64,000 nt of DNA from Marinobacter sp. HL-58. GTDB lineage: Bacteria > Pseudomonadota > Gammaproteobacteria > Pseudomonadales > Oleiphilaceae. Below the pieces are notes generated by a model, which was not told the DNA's origin, made no database searches, and was given only the letters and a program-made list of their open reading frames with translations. Of this stretch, positions 18,708 to 28,316 are shown piece by piece; the stretch's first letter is position 1, and the number at the start of each line of letters is the position of its first letter. The DNA is taken from the NCBI RefSeq assembly GCF_001314605.1, contig NZ_LIHP01000008.1, positions 1-64,000 on the forward strand, given 5' to 3'. The translations under genes and the position numbers were made by a program.

Positions 18708-21700
18708 GCCGGGATCTTCCGCCAGTAGGCCCGTCCGGGGCCATTGCCAGGGTTTTCCAGAACAACCATCTGACACCGTTACTCGCCATCCTGGCCATTA
18801 TCCTGGGTGTTCTGGCAGTGGTGGTTACCCCGAAGGAGGAAGAGCCCCAGATTGACGTCACCATGGCGGACATCATGGTGGCCTTTCCCGGCGCCAGTAC
18901 CCGCGAGGTGGAAAGCGCCATCGCCACCCCCGCAGAGCAGGTGATGAGCGAGATCGAGGGCGTGGAGCATGTCTACTCGGTGTCACGGCAGGGCCAGGCC
19001 GTCATCACCGTTCAGTTCGAAGTGGGGGTGCCCCGGCAGGAAGCGCTGGTGCGGTTGTATAACCAGGTCTACTCGAACCAGGACTGGCTGCCGGCCAATC
19101 TCGGTGCCAGCCAGCCGGTGATCAAACCCAAGGGCATCGATGACGTGCCGGTAATGACCCTGACCCTGTACGATCCGGTCAACGGCCACACTGGTGAGGA
19201 GCTTACCCGCCTGGCGCACATGCTGGAAGTGGCGCTCAAGCGCGTTCCCGGCACCCGGGATGTCTATACCACCGGCGGCATCGCCGATCGGGTCGATATC
19301 CGCTTTGATCCAGCCTTGCTGGCTGGTTTCAATCTCACCGTCGACGATATTCGCAACGCGCTGGCTGCAGCCAATGCCAGCAGCCAGGAAGCCCGGGTCA
19401 CGCGGGATAACGTATCCATTCCGGTGCAGGCCGGAACCCTGCTGGAATCGGTGGATGACGTCCGTCGCCTGGTGGTCGGGATGCATAACGGTTCCGCGGT
19501 GTACCTGGAAGACGTCGCTGACATCAGCCGGGGCGGTACCGTGGCGGACCAGAGCGTGATGACGGGGTTCGGGCCGGCCCATGAGGCGGGTAAAGGGGGG
19601 CAGGCAGGGGAAGTGTACCCGGCAGTGACCCTGGCCATCGCCAAGAAACCCGGTGAAAACGCCATCGACATCACCACCGCCATTGAGGAGCGGCTTGACC
19701 AGCTTCGCAATCGCGCCCTGCCAGCGGATGTGGAGGTGCTGGTCACCCGGGATTACGGCGTGACCGCGTCCCAGAAAGCCCGCAAACTCATCACCGACCT
19801 GATCTCCGCCACCCTGTGCGTAGTGTTGCTGGTGCTGGCGGCCATGGGCTGGCGACAGGCGCTTATCGTCGGTATTGCGGTGCTGATTACCCTGCTTTTG
19901 ACCCTGGTGTTTTCCTGGGCCTGGGGCTTCACCCTTAACCGGGTCTCCCTGTTCGCGCTGATTTTCTCCATCGGCATACTGGTGGATGACGGCATCGTGA
20001 TCACCGAGAACATCAACCGCCGGATCCGGAATTCCCGGCATGCGGTGAAAGACATCATTCCCGTTGCCGTCGATGAAGTGGGGACGCCCACCATCATGGC
20101 CAGCCTGACGATCATGGCGGCGCTGATCCCCATGGCGTTTGTCAGCGGCCTGATGGGGCCCTACATGAGTCCGATCCCGATCAACGCCTCGGCCGGCATG
20201 GTGCTGTCCCAGATCGTTGCCTTCGTGGTGGCGCCCTGGCTCGCCCTGCGGTTGCTGAAACACAAGAAAGGGGAAATGGCCGCCGAAGCGGACGAAGCCT
20301 CGAATTCCGCGGATGGGGTCAGCCCCCTGTCCCTGCGCATTTTCCGCAGTGTGCTGGGGCCTTTCCTGGGCGATCACCCCTGGCGGCGTCGATTGCTGGG
20401 GCTGGGCGTTGTGGGCCTGACGCTGGCTGCTGCCTCGTTGCCGGTCTTCCTGGCCGTTATCCTGAAAATGCTGCCGTTCGACAATAAATCCGAACTGCAG
20501 GTGGTGTTGGACATGCCCGAACGCACCCCCATGGAACAGACCCAGCGGGTGCTGATGGAAATGGGGGCCTACCTGGAAACCGTGGAGGAAGTGGCTAACT
20601 GGCAAACCTACGCGGGCACGGCCGCCCCCATAAACTTTAACGGCCTGGTGCGCCAGTATTACCTGCGCGGTGATCCTTACCACGGTGACATTCAGGTCAA
20701 CCTGAGCGACGAGGAAAACCGAGAGCGGCAATCCCACGATATAGCGCAGTCGTTACGGGCACCGCTGACCGACATTGGTGAACAATACGGCGCCAGCGTG
20801 AAGATCGTGGAGGTACCCCCGGGGCCACCGGTACAGTCTCCCCTGGTGGCCGAGATCTACGCGGTGGACGAAACCCGGCGCGCAGAACTGGCCCGCAAAT
20901 TGGCGGAGGACATGGCCGAAGTCGACGGGTTGGTGGATATCGACACAACCCTCGAAGCGCCAACCCGGCAATGGGAAGTGGTGGTGGACAGGGACCGTGC
21001 CGCGCGGCTGGGTGTGTCCCAGGCCCAGGTGGTGGATGCCCTGGGAACGGTCCTTGGCGGAAGCAGCGTCAGCTTCCTGCACGACGATCACGCCAAGTAC
21101 CCGGTACCCATCCGGGTAATTCTGGGCGAAGGAGATAAGGCACAGCCTTCGGTGTTGCTGTCCCTGAATGTGCGCAGCCGCGACGGTCATCTGGTGCCGT
21201 TGGCCAGTATTGCCGAGGTTCGAGAGGCGGACTGGATGGGGGCGATCTACCACAAGGACCTGTTACCGGTGACCTATGTGACCGCGGATATGGCCGGTGA
21301 CATCGACTCACCCCTGTATGGCATGTTCGATATGGTCGAGCGCCTGAACCAGCAGGAAGGGGCTCCGGAGCAGTATTTCATCGGCCAGCCTCCGTTGCCT
21401 GAAAAAGGCACTCTCAAATGGGACGGCGAGTGGCAGATTACCTATGAAACCTTCCGGGACATGGGCGCCGCCTACAGCGTGGGCGTGTTCATGATTTTTG
21501 TTCTGCTGGTGGCCCAGTTCCGCTCCTATATTCTGCCGCTGGTGATCATGGCGCCCATACCGCTGACGTTGATCGGTATCATGCCGGGCCATGCCCTGCT
21601 GGGGCGTGAGTTCACCGCCACCAGCATGATCGGCATGATTGCCCTGGCGGGCATTATCGTGCGTAACTCCATTTTGCTGGTGGTGTTTATCCGGCAACTG

Positions 21701-21934
21701 ATCGATGAAGGGGTAAAGCTGGAGGAGGCCGTGGTTCTGGCGGGCGCGGTGCGGATCAAGCCTATTGCATTGACGGCCATCTCCGCGATGGTGGGTGCTT
21801 ACTTTATTCTCGACGATCCGATTTTTAACGGCTTGGCAATCTCGCTGGTCTTTGGTCTGGCCATGTCCACCCTGCTGACTGTAGTTGTGGTGCCATTGCT
21901 GTATTACACCCTGGCGCGCTGCCGCTGGGTCTGA
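18704..21934 (+). CDS. RND efflux inner-membrane permease
   Basis: 1076 residues, standard RND size, with 12 helices in two halves and two large periplasmic loops. The proton-relay Asp pair is visible in helix 4 (SIGILVDDGIVITENI). The N-terminus ARVFQNNHLTPLLAILAIILG and AFPGASTREVESAIATPAE are typical of HAE-type pumps near the subgroup that moves diverse hydrophobic or metal-related substrates; there is no Met-rich periplasmic cluster clearly indicating Cu/Ag export. It is coupled to the adaptor upstream and ends one base before a convergent diguanylate cyclase gene. Proximity to a copper receptor is noted, but a terminator separates them. Confidence 0.92.
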   Translation: MSRDLPPVGPSGAIARVFQNNHLTPLLAILAIILGVLAVVVTPKEEEPQIDVTMADIMVAFPGASTREVESAIATPAEQVMSEIEGVEHVYSVSRQGQAVITVQFEVGVPRQEALVRLYNQVYSNQDWLPANLGASQPVIKPKGIDDVPVMTLTLYDPVNGHTGEELTRLAHMLEVALKRVPGTRDVYTTGGIADRVDIRFDPALLAGFNLTVDDIRNALAAANASSQEARVTRDNVSIPVQAGTLLESVDDVRRLVVGMHNGSAVYLEDVADISRGGTVADQSVMTGFGPAHEAGKGGQAGEVYPAVTLAIAKKPGENAIDITTAIEERLDQLRNRALPADVEVLVTRDYGVTASQKARKLITDLISATLCVVLLVLAAMGWRQALIVGIAVLITLLLTLVFSWAWGFTLNRVSLFALIFSIGILVDDGIVITENINRRIRNSRHAVKDIIPVAVDEVGTPTIMASLTIMAALIPMAFVSGLMGPYMSPIPINASAGMVLSQIVAFVVAPWLALRLLKHKKGEMAAEADEASNSADGVSPLSLRIFRSVLGPFLGDHPWRRRLLGLGVVGLTLAAASLPVFLAVILKMLPFDNKSELQVVLDMPERTPMEQTQRVLMEMGAYLETVEEVANWQTYAGTAAPINFNGLVRQYYLRGDPYHGDIQVNLSDEENRERQSHDIAQSLRAPLTDIGEQYGASVKIVEVPPGPPVQSPLVAEIYAVDETRRAELARKLAEDMAEVDGLVDIDTTLEAPTRQWEVVVDRDRAARLGVSQAQVVDALGTVLGGSSVSFLHDDHAKYPVPIRVILGEGDKAQPSVLLSLNVRSRDGHLVPLASIAEVREADWMGAIYHKDLLPVTYVTADMAGDIDSPLYGMFDMVERLNQQEGAPEQYFIGQPPLPEKGTLKWDGEWQITYETFRDMGAAYSVGVFMIFVLLVAQFRSYILPLVIMAPIPLTLIGIMPGHALLGREFTATSMIGMIALAGIIVRNSILLVVFIRQLIDEGVKLEEAVVLAGAVRIKPIALTAISAMVGAYFILDDPIFNGLAISLVFGLAMSTLLTVVVVPLLYYTLARCRWV

Positions 21935-22993
21935 TCAGGTTCGGGCCGTTACCATTGATGGAGACAGGGCAGGGACAATCTGGTTACGGCCGGCATCCTT
22001 GGCGGCATACAGGCGGGCGTCTGCCGCACGCACCAGTTCACGCAGCGTGTCACCGTCGGTTCCAAGTTCGGCAACCCCGCCACTGAGTGTCAGGCGGATC
22101 ACGTTGCCGTTGATGGTCAGGGGGGTGGATGCGACGGCGATACGGATCTTTTCGGCCACTTCCAGGGCCTGTTCGCTGTTGGTATTGCTGAGGAGAATAC
22201 CGAATTCCTCACCTCCCAGCCTTGCAGCCAGATCGGTCGCCCGCAGGCATTCCCTGAAAGTGCGGGCAATGTACTGAAGGGCCCGGTCGCCGGTTTCATG
22301 GCCATGGTCGTCGTTGACGTCCTTGAAGTGGTCGAGATCGAGAACCAGCACGGATATGGGCGAGTTGTATCGCCTTGCCCGGTGCTTTTCACGCTCGAAA
22401 ATATCAGTGAGTCGAGCCCGGTTGGCCAGCCCGGTAAGCGGATCGGTCTGGGCAATCTTCATAAGCTGGCGCTCGGATGTCTCACGGGTCACTTCATAAA
22501 CATGTGAGAAAACCAGAATACACAGGGAGATCACCGCGATATTGGTGATCGGCAGAGCCTGCATCATCTCCGGTTGATCCTGATGCCTGAACAGGAAGAT
22601 GACTGCGGCAATCCCCATATAGAATAGTGAAACGGCCAGCCCGAGCCGCCGCCCCATCAACAGGTGGGAAATAATCGGTATCAGCAGCACCCACGCATGC
22701 ACTGCCGATGTGGCCCGTGGCGTGGCCATGGCAAACATCATGGCGGTGAAAAATGGGAACAGGTAGGCGATGATCCAGCGTTCCAGGTGTCTCGTGTGAC
22801 GGATCGCCCGGTAAACGATGATGGCATAGACACCCATTGCGATTTCAACAATGGCAAGCGGGAAGCTGCCTTTCAGGAGATTCATGGATGAGAAGAGTAT
22901 GGCGCCAATGATCGTCAGAACCAGCAGAGCCTTGAGTACTGCCTTGCGGTAAGGGCGTGCCAGTTCTTTCAGGGGCTCTTTGTAGCTATCCAT
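21935..22993 (-). CDS. Membrane-anchored GGDEF diguanylate cyclase
   Basis: 352 residues. Five or six hydrophobic helices lie at about 20-175, forming an unnamed MASE-like sensor, followed by a linker and a GGDEF domain from about 185. The active loop is LGGEEF, and RATD five residues upstream is the inhibitory I-site, so c-di-GMP synthesis with feedback is expected. QTDPLTGLANRARL is the usual start of the catalytic domain. It sits between two RND clusters but on the opposite strand, with a 265-base gap on its 5' side (22994-23258) in which I see only promoter-like AT-rich sequence. Confidence 0.9.
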   Translation of the reverse strand: MDSYKEPLKELARPYRKAVLKALLVLTIIGAILFSSMNLLKGSFPLAIVEIAMGVYAIIVYRAIRHTRHLERWIIAYLFPFFTAMMFAMATPRATSAVHAWVLLIPIISHLLMGRRLGLAVSLFYMGIAAVIFLFRHQDQPEMMQALPITNIAVISLCILVFSHVYEVTRETSERQLMKIAQTDPLTGLANRARLTDIFEREKHRARRYNSPISVLVLDLDHFKDVNDDHGHETGDRALQYIARTFRECLRATDLAARLGGEEFGILLSNTNSEQALEVAEKIRIAVASTPLTINGNVIRLTLSGGVAELGTDGDTLRELVRAADARLYAAKDAGRNQIVPALSPSMVTART

Positions 22994-23258
22994 GCGCGAG
23001 ATCTTTAGCGGCGGGGAACGGGCTGCCCCGAACCCATAAATGTGTAGACAAGATAAGCATAATCTTAAAAATGTGAATTAGATCAGATTTCCGACAAAAA
23101 GTGCGCGGATTAAGACCAAAGTCGTAGCTATATGGCAGTGGTCGGGCATGCGCTATATTGACGCACCATGCTGGAACCGGATCCAAAACCCGATTCAGGC
23201 TGTATAGTATGAAGCCCTGTTTCATCCCTTTCGACACACCCCGATTGGCCAGAGAACC

Positions 23259-24500
23259 ATGTCTAAACGATTCATTCCCCTGTTGATACTTGCCATCGGT
23301 GTTGCCGGTTTCATCCTGCTCAAGGTTACCCGGCCGGAGCCGGAAACGGTCAGCGCCAGGGAGCGCAGCTGGCTGATCGAGGTGATGGCAGCGGCCCCGG
23401 CAACCCACACGCCGGTTTTGCCCCTGTATGGCGAGCTGGTAGCGCCGGAACAGACCACCATCACTGCCCCCCTGGCCGGGCGAATTGGAAGCCGGCCGGT
23501 GCGTGAAGGGCAGCGGGTCAAGGCGGGGGATCTGCTGGTGGCGCTGGACAACGCTGACGTTGCACCCCTGCTTGATCAGGCAGAGGCAGATGTCCAGGAC
23601 CTGAAGGCCCAACTGGCTTCTGAACAGGTACGGTATGCCAATGACCAGGAGGCACTGGAGGGCGAGAAAGACATCCTGGACAACGCCTTGCGACAGTACG
23701 AGCGAACGCAGTCGCTGGTTAACCGCGACCTGTCTTCACGGGAAGCGCTGGATGCCGCCTCGGATGCCCTGGCCCGCGCCCGCCTCACAGTCACCGCGCG
23801 GCAAAGGGCCGTGGATGAGCATCCATCCCGTGTGCAAAGCCTGGAGGCGAAGCTTGCCCGGGCCCGGGCAGCGCAGGCTTCGGCGCGCCGGGATGCGGAA
23901 CGAGCCACGGTAACGGCCCCCTTTGATGGCGTCGTGACCGACATCCAGGTGGCTGAGGGCGATCGCATATCACAGAATGCCCGGATGCTTTCGGTCTATC
24001 CGGACCGGGGGCTGGAACTCAGGGCCCGGGTGCCGGAGGTTTTCCGTCAGGAGTTGCTGGACGCCCTGGATTCCGGCGAGGAACTGCAGGCGGAAACCGC
24101 CGATGGCAGGCACCGTTTCACGCTTTCCGGGTTCTCCGGTACCAGTGATCCGTCGGGTACCGAGGCGATACTGACACTGAATGGTAATGCCGGGGGCCTG
24201 CGCCCGGGTGGATTATTGCCGGTAACGCTGGAACGGCCTGCCAGGAATAATGCCATTTCCATTCCCTACAGCGCGCTCTACGGAAGCGACAGTATCTACC
24301 GTATGACCGATGATTCCCGTATGCAGCGGGTCACGGTGGAACGCCTCGGGGAGGCCCGGGATTCGAATGGTGAACGCCGGGTACTGGTGTCGGCCGAGGA
24401 GCTGGAAGCCGGAGACCGGGTGATCACCACACATCTGCCCAACGCCATGACCGGGCTGAAAGTGGAGCTGGCGGATGCCGGGCCGGAGTCGGACGAATGA
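23259..24500 (+). CDS. RND efflux periplasmic adaptor, first gene of a five-gene export cluster
   Basis: 413 residues with an N-terminal membrane anchor or signal (FIPLLILAIGVAGFILLKV). The lipoyl halves are QTTITAPLAGRIGSRPVREG and RATVTAPFDGVVTDIQVAEGD, separated by a long Ala/Arg/Glu-rich coiled coil at about 105-215. Barrel and membrane-proximal domains follow. The stop overlaps the RND permease start by 4 bases (24497-24500). It opens a run of five genes with overlaps or gaps of at most 5 bases, so it is likely the first cistron of a single operon. Substrate unknown. Confidence 0.9.
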   Translation: MSKRFIPLLILAIGVAGFILLKVTRPEPETVSARERSWLIEVMAAAPATHTPVLPLYGELVAPEQTTITAPLAGRIGSRPVREGQRVKAGDLLVALDNADVAPLLDQAEADVQDLKAQLASEQVRYANDQEALEGEKDILDNALRQYERTQSLVNRDLSSREALDAASDALARARLTVTARQRAVDEHPSRVQSLEAKLARARAAQASARRDAERATVTAPFDGVVTDIQVAEGDRISQNARMLSVYPDRGLELRARVPEVFRQELLDALDSGEELQAETADGRHRFTLSGFSGTSDPSGTEAILTLNGNAGGLRPGGLLPVTLERPARNNAISIPYSALYGSDSIYRMTDDSRMQRVTVERLGEARDSNGERRVLVSAEELEAGDRVITTHLPNAMTGLKVELADAGPESDE

Positions 24501-27500
24501 GGCGTCGCCGTGGTGTCATTGGTTTCTTTGTTCACCACCGGGTGGCCGCCAACCTGGTGATGCTGGTCATGCTGCTCGGGGGAACCCTGGCGCTGACCCG
24601 GATGAACATCCAGTTCTTTCCCAACTTTGCCCTGGACATCGTCAGCGTTCGGGTGGTCTGGAGCGGTGCTTCCGCGGAGGATATCGAGCAGGGCATTACC
24701 AACCCGCTGGAGCAGCGCCTGCGCAGTGTCCAGGGGTTGAAGAAGATGACATCAACCTCTGCCCAGGGGGTCTCGTCCATCACCCTGGAGTTCACCGAGA
24801 ACACCAATCCCATCCAGGCCCTGGATGACGTGCGCCAGCAGGTGGATGAGTTTACCAACCTGCCAGCAGAAGCGGAGGAACCCGAGGTCACCCGGTTCGA
24901 GCGCTACGAACCCGTTGGCCGGTTGCTGGTCTACGGCGACATGGATCGCACGGAACTGCGCCAGCTGGCCTACCGGTTTGAGGATGAGCTGCTGGCAGGG
25001 GGCATTGACCGGGTTTCCATTCGCGGGTTGCCGGAGCAGCAGATCAGCATTGATGTGCCGGTGGAACGCCTGGAAGCGCTCGGTCTGTCGCTGGACCAGA
25101 TTGCCGACCGGGTCGGGGCGATATCCCGCGACCTGCCGGCCGGGATGATGGGGCAACAGGATGCCACCCGGGAATTGAGATCCGTGGAACAGCGCCGCAG
25201 CCCCCAGGCCTTCGAGACCATTCCGGTGCTCAGTGACGGGCGAACCCGCCTGGACCTGGGTGATATCGCCATCATCCGCCAGGAAGCACGGGAAAGTCAG
25301 GTTAACCTGACCCGGGATGGCCACCCCGCCGTGGAGCTTCAGCTGCAACGGGCGGAGGATGGCAACTCCCTGGAAGCGGCCGGCATTCTCGAAGACTGGC
25401 TGGCGGATACCCGGCCGGTACTGCCCCCGTCGGTTGAACTGGAAGTCTATGACGAAACCTGGCAACTGCTGGACGACCGCATTTCCCTGTTGATCAAGAA
25501 CGGCATGGGCGGCCTGGTCCTGGTGATTATCCTGCTTTACCTGTTCCTGCCGGGCCGGGTTGCCCTGTGGGTGGCCATTGGCATACCGACTGCTTTTCTT
25601 GCGGCGCTGGCCGTGCTCTGGGGCATCGGCGGTTCCATCAACATGATTTCCCTGTTCGCGCTGATCATGGCGCTGGGGGTGATTGTCGACGATGCCATTG
25701 TGGTGGGGGAGGACGCCGATGCCCATGCCCGCATGGGGGAGGAGTCCATCTATGCCTCGGAGGGCGCCGCCAAACGGATGGTGTGGCCGGTTCTGGCGTC
25801 GTCCCTGACCACGGTGGCAGCGTTCATGCCCCTGCTGGTGGTGGGTGGCGTGATCGGCAACATCCTGGGGGACATTCCCCTGGTGATGATCTGTGTGCTG
25901 ATTGCCTCTTTGCTGGAGTGTTTTATCGTGCTGCCGGCCCACCTGCGCCATGCCTTCACCCCCGGCAAACGCAAGTCGTCCGGTCCCGGCCCCGTGGAAC
26001 GCCTGCGCAAACGATTTGAAACCGGCTTTGACCGCTTCCGCGAAGGCCCCTTCCGGAGGGCCTCCCGTTATACCCTGCAGCATCGCGGCATGACCCTGGC
26101 GTCGGCCGTGGCGCTGGCTCTGGTGACAGTTGGGCTGCTGGTCGGTGGCCGGCTGGGGTTCAACTTCTTCCCAACGCCGGAGCCGTCAGTGCTCTATGCC
26201 AATGCCAGTTTCGTGGCCGGCACCAACCGGGAAACCGTGGACGACTTTGTTGCCGAAATGCAGCAGACACTGAACGAAACCGAGGAGGCGCTGGGGGGTG
26301 ACCTGATTCTGCACGCCGTTGCCAACCATGGCACCACCCAGGGTGCCGAGGGCACCACACGAACCGGGGACGAACTGGGCTCCATCATGGTGGAACTGGT
26401 ACCCTCGGACCGCCGCGACATCCGCAATCCGGAATTCATCACGTCCTGGCGGGATCGCCTGGACCGTCCCGCCGGCCTGGATAACCTGACCATCTCCGAG
26501 CGACAGTCCGGCCCGCCGGGCAAGGATGTGAACGTGCGGCTGACCGGTGAGAATGCCGTTGACCTGAAACGGGCGGCGGAGTCCCTCAACGAGTCGCTGC
26601 GTACCCTGCCGGGCGTACTGGATACCGAAGACGACATGCCCTGGGGGCGGGAGCAACTGATCTACCAGGTCAGCCCCTATGGAGAGGCCCTGGGGCTGAC
26701 CACCAGCGACCTTGGCAACCAGCTACGGGCGGCCTTTGACGGGCGGATTGCCCAGATCTACCAGGATGGCCGGGACGAAGTAGAAGTGCGCGTGCAGCTA
26801 CCCCGGGAGCAGCGGGAAAGCATGGCAACCCTGTCGCAGTTGACGGTGCGGGTGCCCGACGGGCGTTTTGTCCCCCTGGCCCAGGTCATGAACCTGGACC
26901 ATCGCCAGGGTTTCCAGGCGCTTCGGCATGCCGAGGGGGACCTGGCGGTTGAAGTAACGGCGTCCCTGAATACCCGCATCAGCACCGCCGACCAGATCAT
27001 TGCCAGCCTCGAGGAAGAGGTGCTGCCATCACTGGCCAGCCAGTACAACCTGCGATACAGCTTTGAAGGGCGTGCCGCGGACCAGCGGGAAACCATGGAC
27101 GACATGAAAACCGGCCTGGTTATCGGCCTGGGCCTGATGTATGTGGTGCTGGCCTGGGTGTTCGCGTCCTGGAGCATGCCGGTGATTGTCATGGCCATTA
27201 TTCCCTTTGCGCTGGTGGGGGCGCTGATCGGCCACTGGCTGATGGGGCTGCAACTGACCATTCTCTCGCTGTTCGGGCTGTTTGGTCTCTCCGGCATCGT
27301 GGTCAATAACGCCATCATCCTCGTCGCTTTCTATAACCAGCAGCGCAAGAAAGGCCTGGGGATTACCGATGCCCTGAACGAGGCGGCGGTTCAGCGGGTG
27401 CGGGCGGTGCTGCTCACCTCCCTGACCACCATCGGGGGCCTGCTTCCGCTGCTGTTCGAGACCTCGCTGCAGGCCCAGTTCCTGATTCCCATGGCCACGT

Positions 27501-27643
27501 CCATCGCGTTCGGCCTGGGGCTGTCGACATTGCTGGTGCTGGCGGTGATTCCGGCGTTGCTGTCGTACCTTGAGCAGTTCCGGGAATGGCGGGCCCGCCG
27601 CCGGGGTGAGGATCCCGAAGCCACTATTCCGCGGAGTGTGTAA
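24497..27643 (+). CDS. RND efflux permease
   Basis: 1048 residues with RND topology: VHHRVAANLVMLVMLLGG as helix 1, the helix-4 Asp pair in MALGVIVDDAIVVGEDADAH, then a charged loop with the usual position of a helper region, and a second half with FGLFGLSGIVVNNAIILV. It differs from drug pumps in helix 4, where GED replaces the usual VEN. Its stop TAA shares a base with the ABC ATPase ATG (27643). Coupling to an ABC module is unusual; the pump may hand on or share substrate with it. No outer-membrane channel is present. Confidence 0.92.
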   Translation: MRRRRGVIGFFVHHRVAANLVMLVMLLGGTLALTRMNIQFFPNFALDIVSVRVVWSGASAEDIEQGITNPLEQRLRSVQGLKKMTSTSAQGVSSITLEFTENTNPIQALDDVRQQVDEFTNLPAEAEEPEVTRFERYEPVGRLLVYGDMDRTELRQLAYRFEDELLAGGIDRVSIRGLPEQQISIDVPVERLEALGLSLDQIADRVGAISRDLPAGMMGQQDATRELRSVEQRRSPQAFETIPVLSDGRTRLDLGDIAIIRQEARESQVNLTRDGHPAVELQLQRAEDGNSLEAAGILEDWLADTRPVLPPSVELEVYDETWQLLDDRISLLIKNGMGGLVLVIILLYLFLPGRVALWVAIGIPTAFLAALAVLWGIGGSINMISLFALIMALGVIVDDAIVVGEDADAHARMGEESIYASEGAAKRMVWPVLASSLTTVAAFMPLLVVGGVIGNILGDIPLVMICVLIASLLECFIVLPAHLRHAFTPGKRKSSGPGPVERLRKRFETGFDRFREGPFRRASRYTLQHRGMTLASAVALALVTVGLLVGGRLGFNFFPTPEPSVLYANASFVAGTNRETVDDFVAEMQQTLNETEEALGGDLILHAVANHGTTQGAEGTTRTGDELGSIMVELVPSDRRDIRNPEFITSWRDRLDRPAGLDNLTISERQSGPPGKDVNVRLTGENAVDLKRAAESLNESLRTLPGVLDTEDDMPWGREQLIYQVSPYGEALGLTTSDLGNQLRAAFDGRIAQIYQDGRDEVEVRVQLPREQRESMATLSQLTVRVPDGRFVPLAQVMNLDHRQGFQALRHAEGDLAVEVTASLNTRISTADQIIASLEEEVLPSLASQYNLRYSFEGRAADQRETMDDMKTGLVIGLGLMYVVLAWVFASWSMPVIVMAIIPFALVGALIGHWLMGLQLTILSLFGLFGLSGIVVNNAIILVAFYNQQRKKGLGITDALNEAAVQRVRAVLLTSLTTIGGLLPLLFETSLQAQFLIPMATSIAFGLGLSTLLVLAVIPALLSYLEQFREWRARRRGEDPEATIPRSV

Positions 27644-28311
27644 TGCCCGGTTGCGTGCTGGCGATTGAAGGATTGGGTAAAAGCTTCATCAGCGGTGGTC
27701 AGAACGTGCCGGTGCTGGCCGGCTTGTCCCTTGCGGTCAATGAAGGCGAATCCCTGGCGGTAATGGGGCGGTCGGGCTCGGGCAAGAGCACGCTGCTGAA
27801 CTTGTTGTGCGGTCTGGAGACTCCGGATACGGGACGGATCACCATCGTGGGTGAGTCGTTCGACCACCATGGCAAGTCCGGTCCCGACGACCGCTGGGGG
27901 GAGCTGCGGCGGCGCTCCATCGGCGTGGTGTTCCAGGAAGCGAACCTGATGCCCGCCCTGTCATTGCTGGAGAATGTGCGGCTGCGGGCTTACCTGGCCG
28001 ACCAGCCTGCCGGTGGTGAGCGACAATGGCTGGAGCGTCTGGGCGTGGGGGCAGAGGCCGACCGCTATCCGGATCAGGTCTCCGGTGGCCAGGCCCAGCG
28101 TGCCGCCCTGGCCATGGTCTTCGCCATGGCACCGGCGCTGATACTGGCGGACGAGCCCACAGGCAGCCTCGACCGCCACACCGCCGATGAAGTGGCCGAT
28201 TGCCTGTTTGCCATGCAGCGGGACAATGGCTGCGCGCTGGTGCTGGCCACCCACGATGCCGAACTGGCGGGCCGCTGCGACCACCTGCTCGACCTGACGC
28301 AACCCGGATAG
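27643..28311 (+). CDS. LolD/MacB-type ABC transporter ATPase
   Basis: 222 residues, typical for the LolD/MacB/AttE class that works with FtsX-like permeases. Walker A is GRSGSGKST (about 42-50), the Q-loop GVVFQEANLMP, the signature VSGGQAQRAALA, Walker B LILADEPTGSLD and the switch His in LATHDAEL. It would drive mechanotransmission in the FtsX-like partner encoded 5 bases downstream rather than classic transport through the membrane. All nucleotide-binding motifs are intact. Confidence 0.93.
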   Translation: MPGCVLAIEGLGKSFISGGQNVPVLAGLSLAVNEGESLAVMGRSGSGKSTLLNLLCGLETPDTGRITIVGESFDHHGKSGPDDRWGELRRRSIGVVFQEANLMPALSLLENVRLRAYLADQPAGGERQWLERLGVGAEADRYPDQVSGGQAQRAALAMVFAMAPALILADEPTGSLDRHTADEVADCLFAMQRDNGCALVLATHDAELAGRCDHLLDLTQPG

Positions 28312-28316
28312 CCGTG

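Noticed and set aside
18983-20737. Minus-strand open frame of 584 codons opposite the RND permease
   Set aside because: High-GC antisense frame full of His, Gln and Gly; the plus strand encodes an evident RND permease.
24752-26083. Minus-strand open frame of 443 codons opposite the second RND permease
   Set aside because: Antisense shadow; the plus-strand product has all RND motifs.
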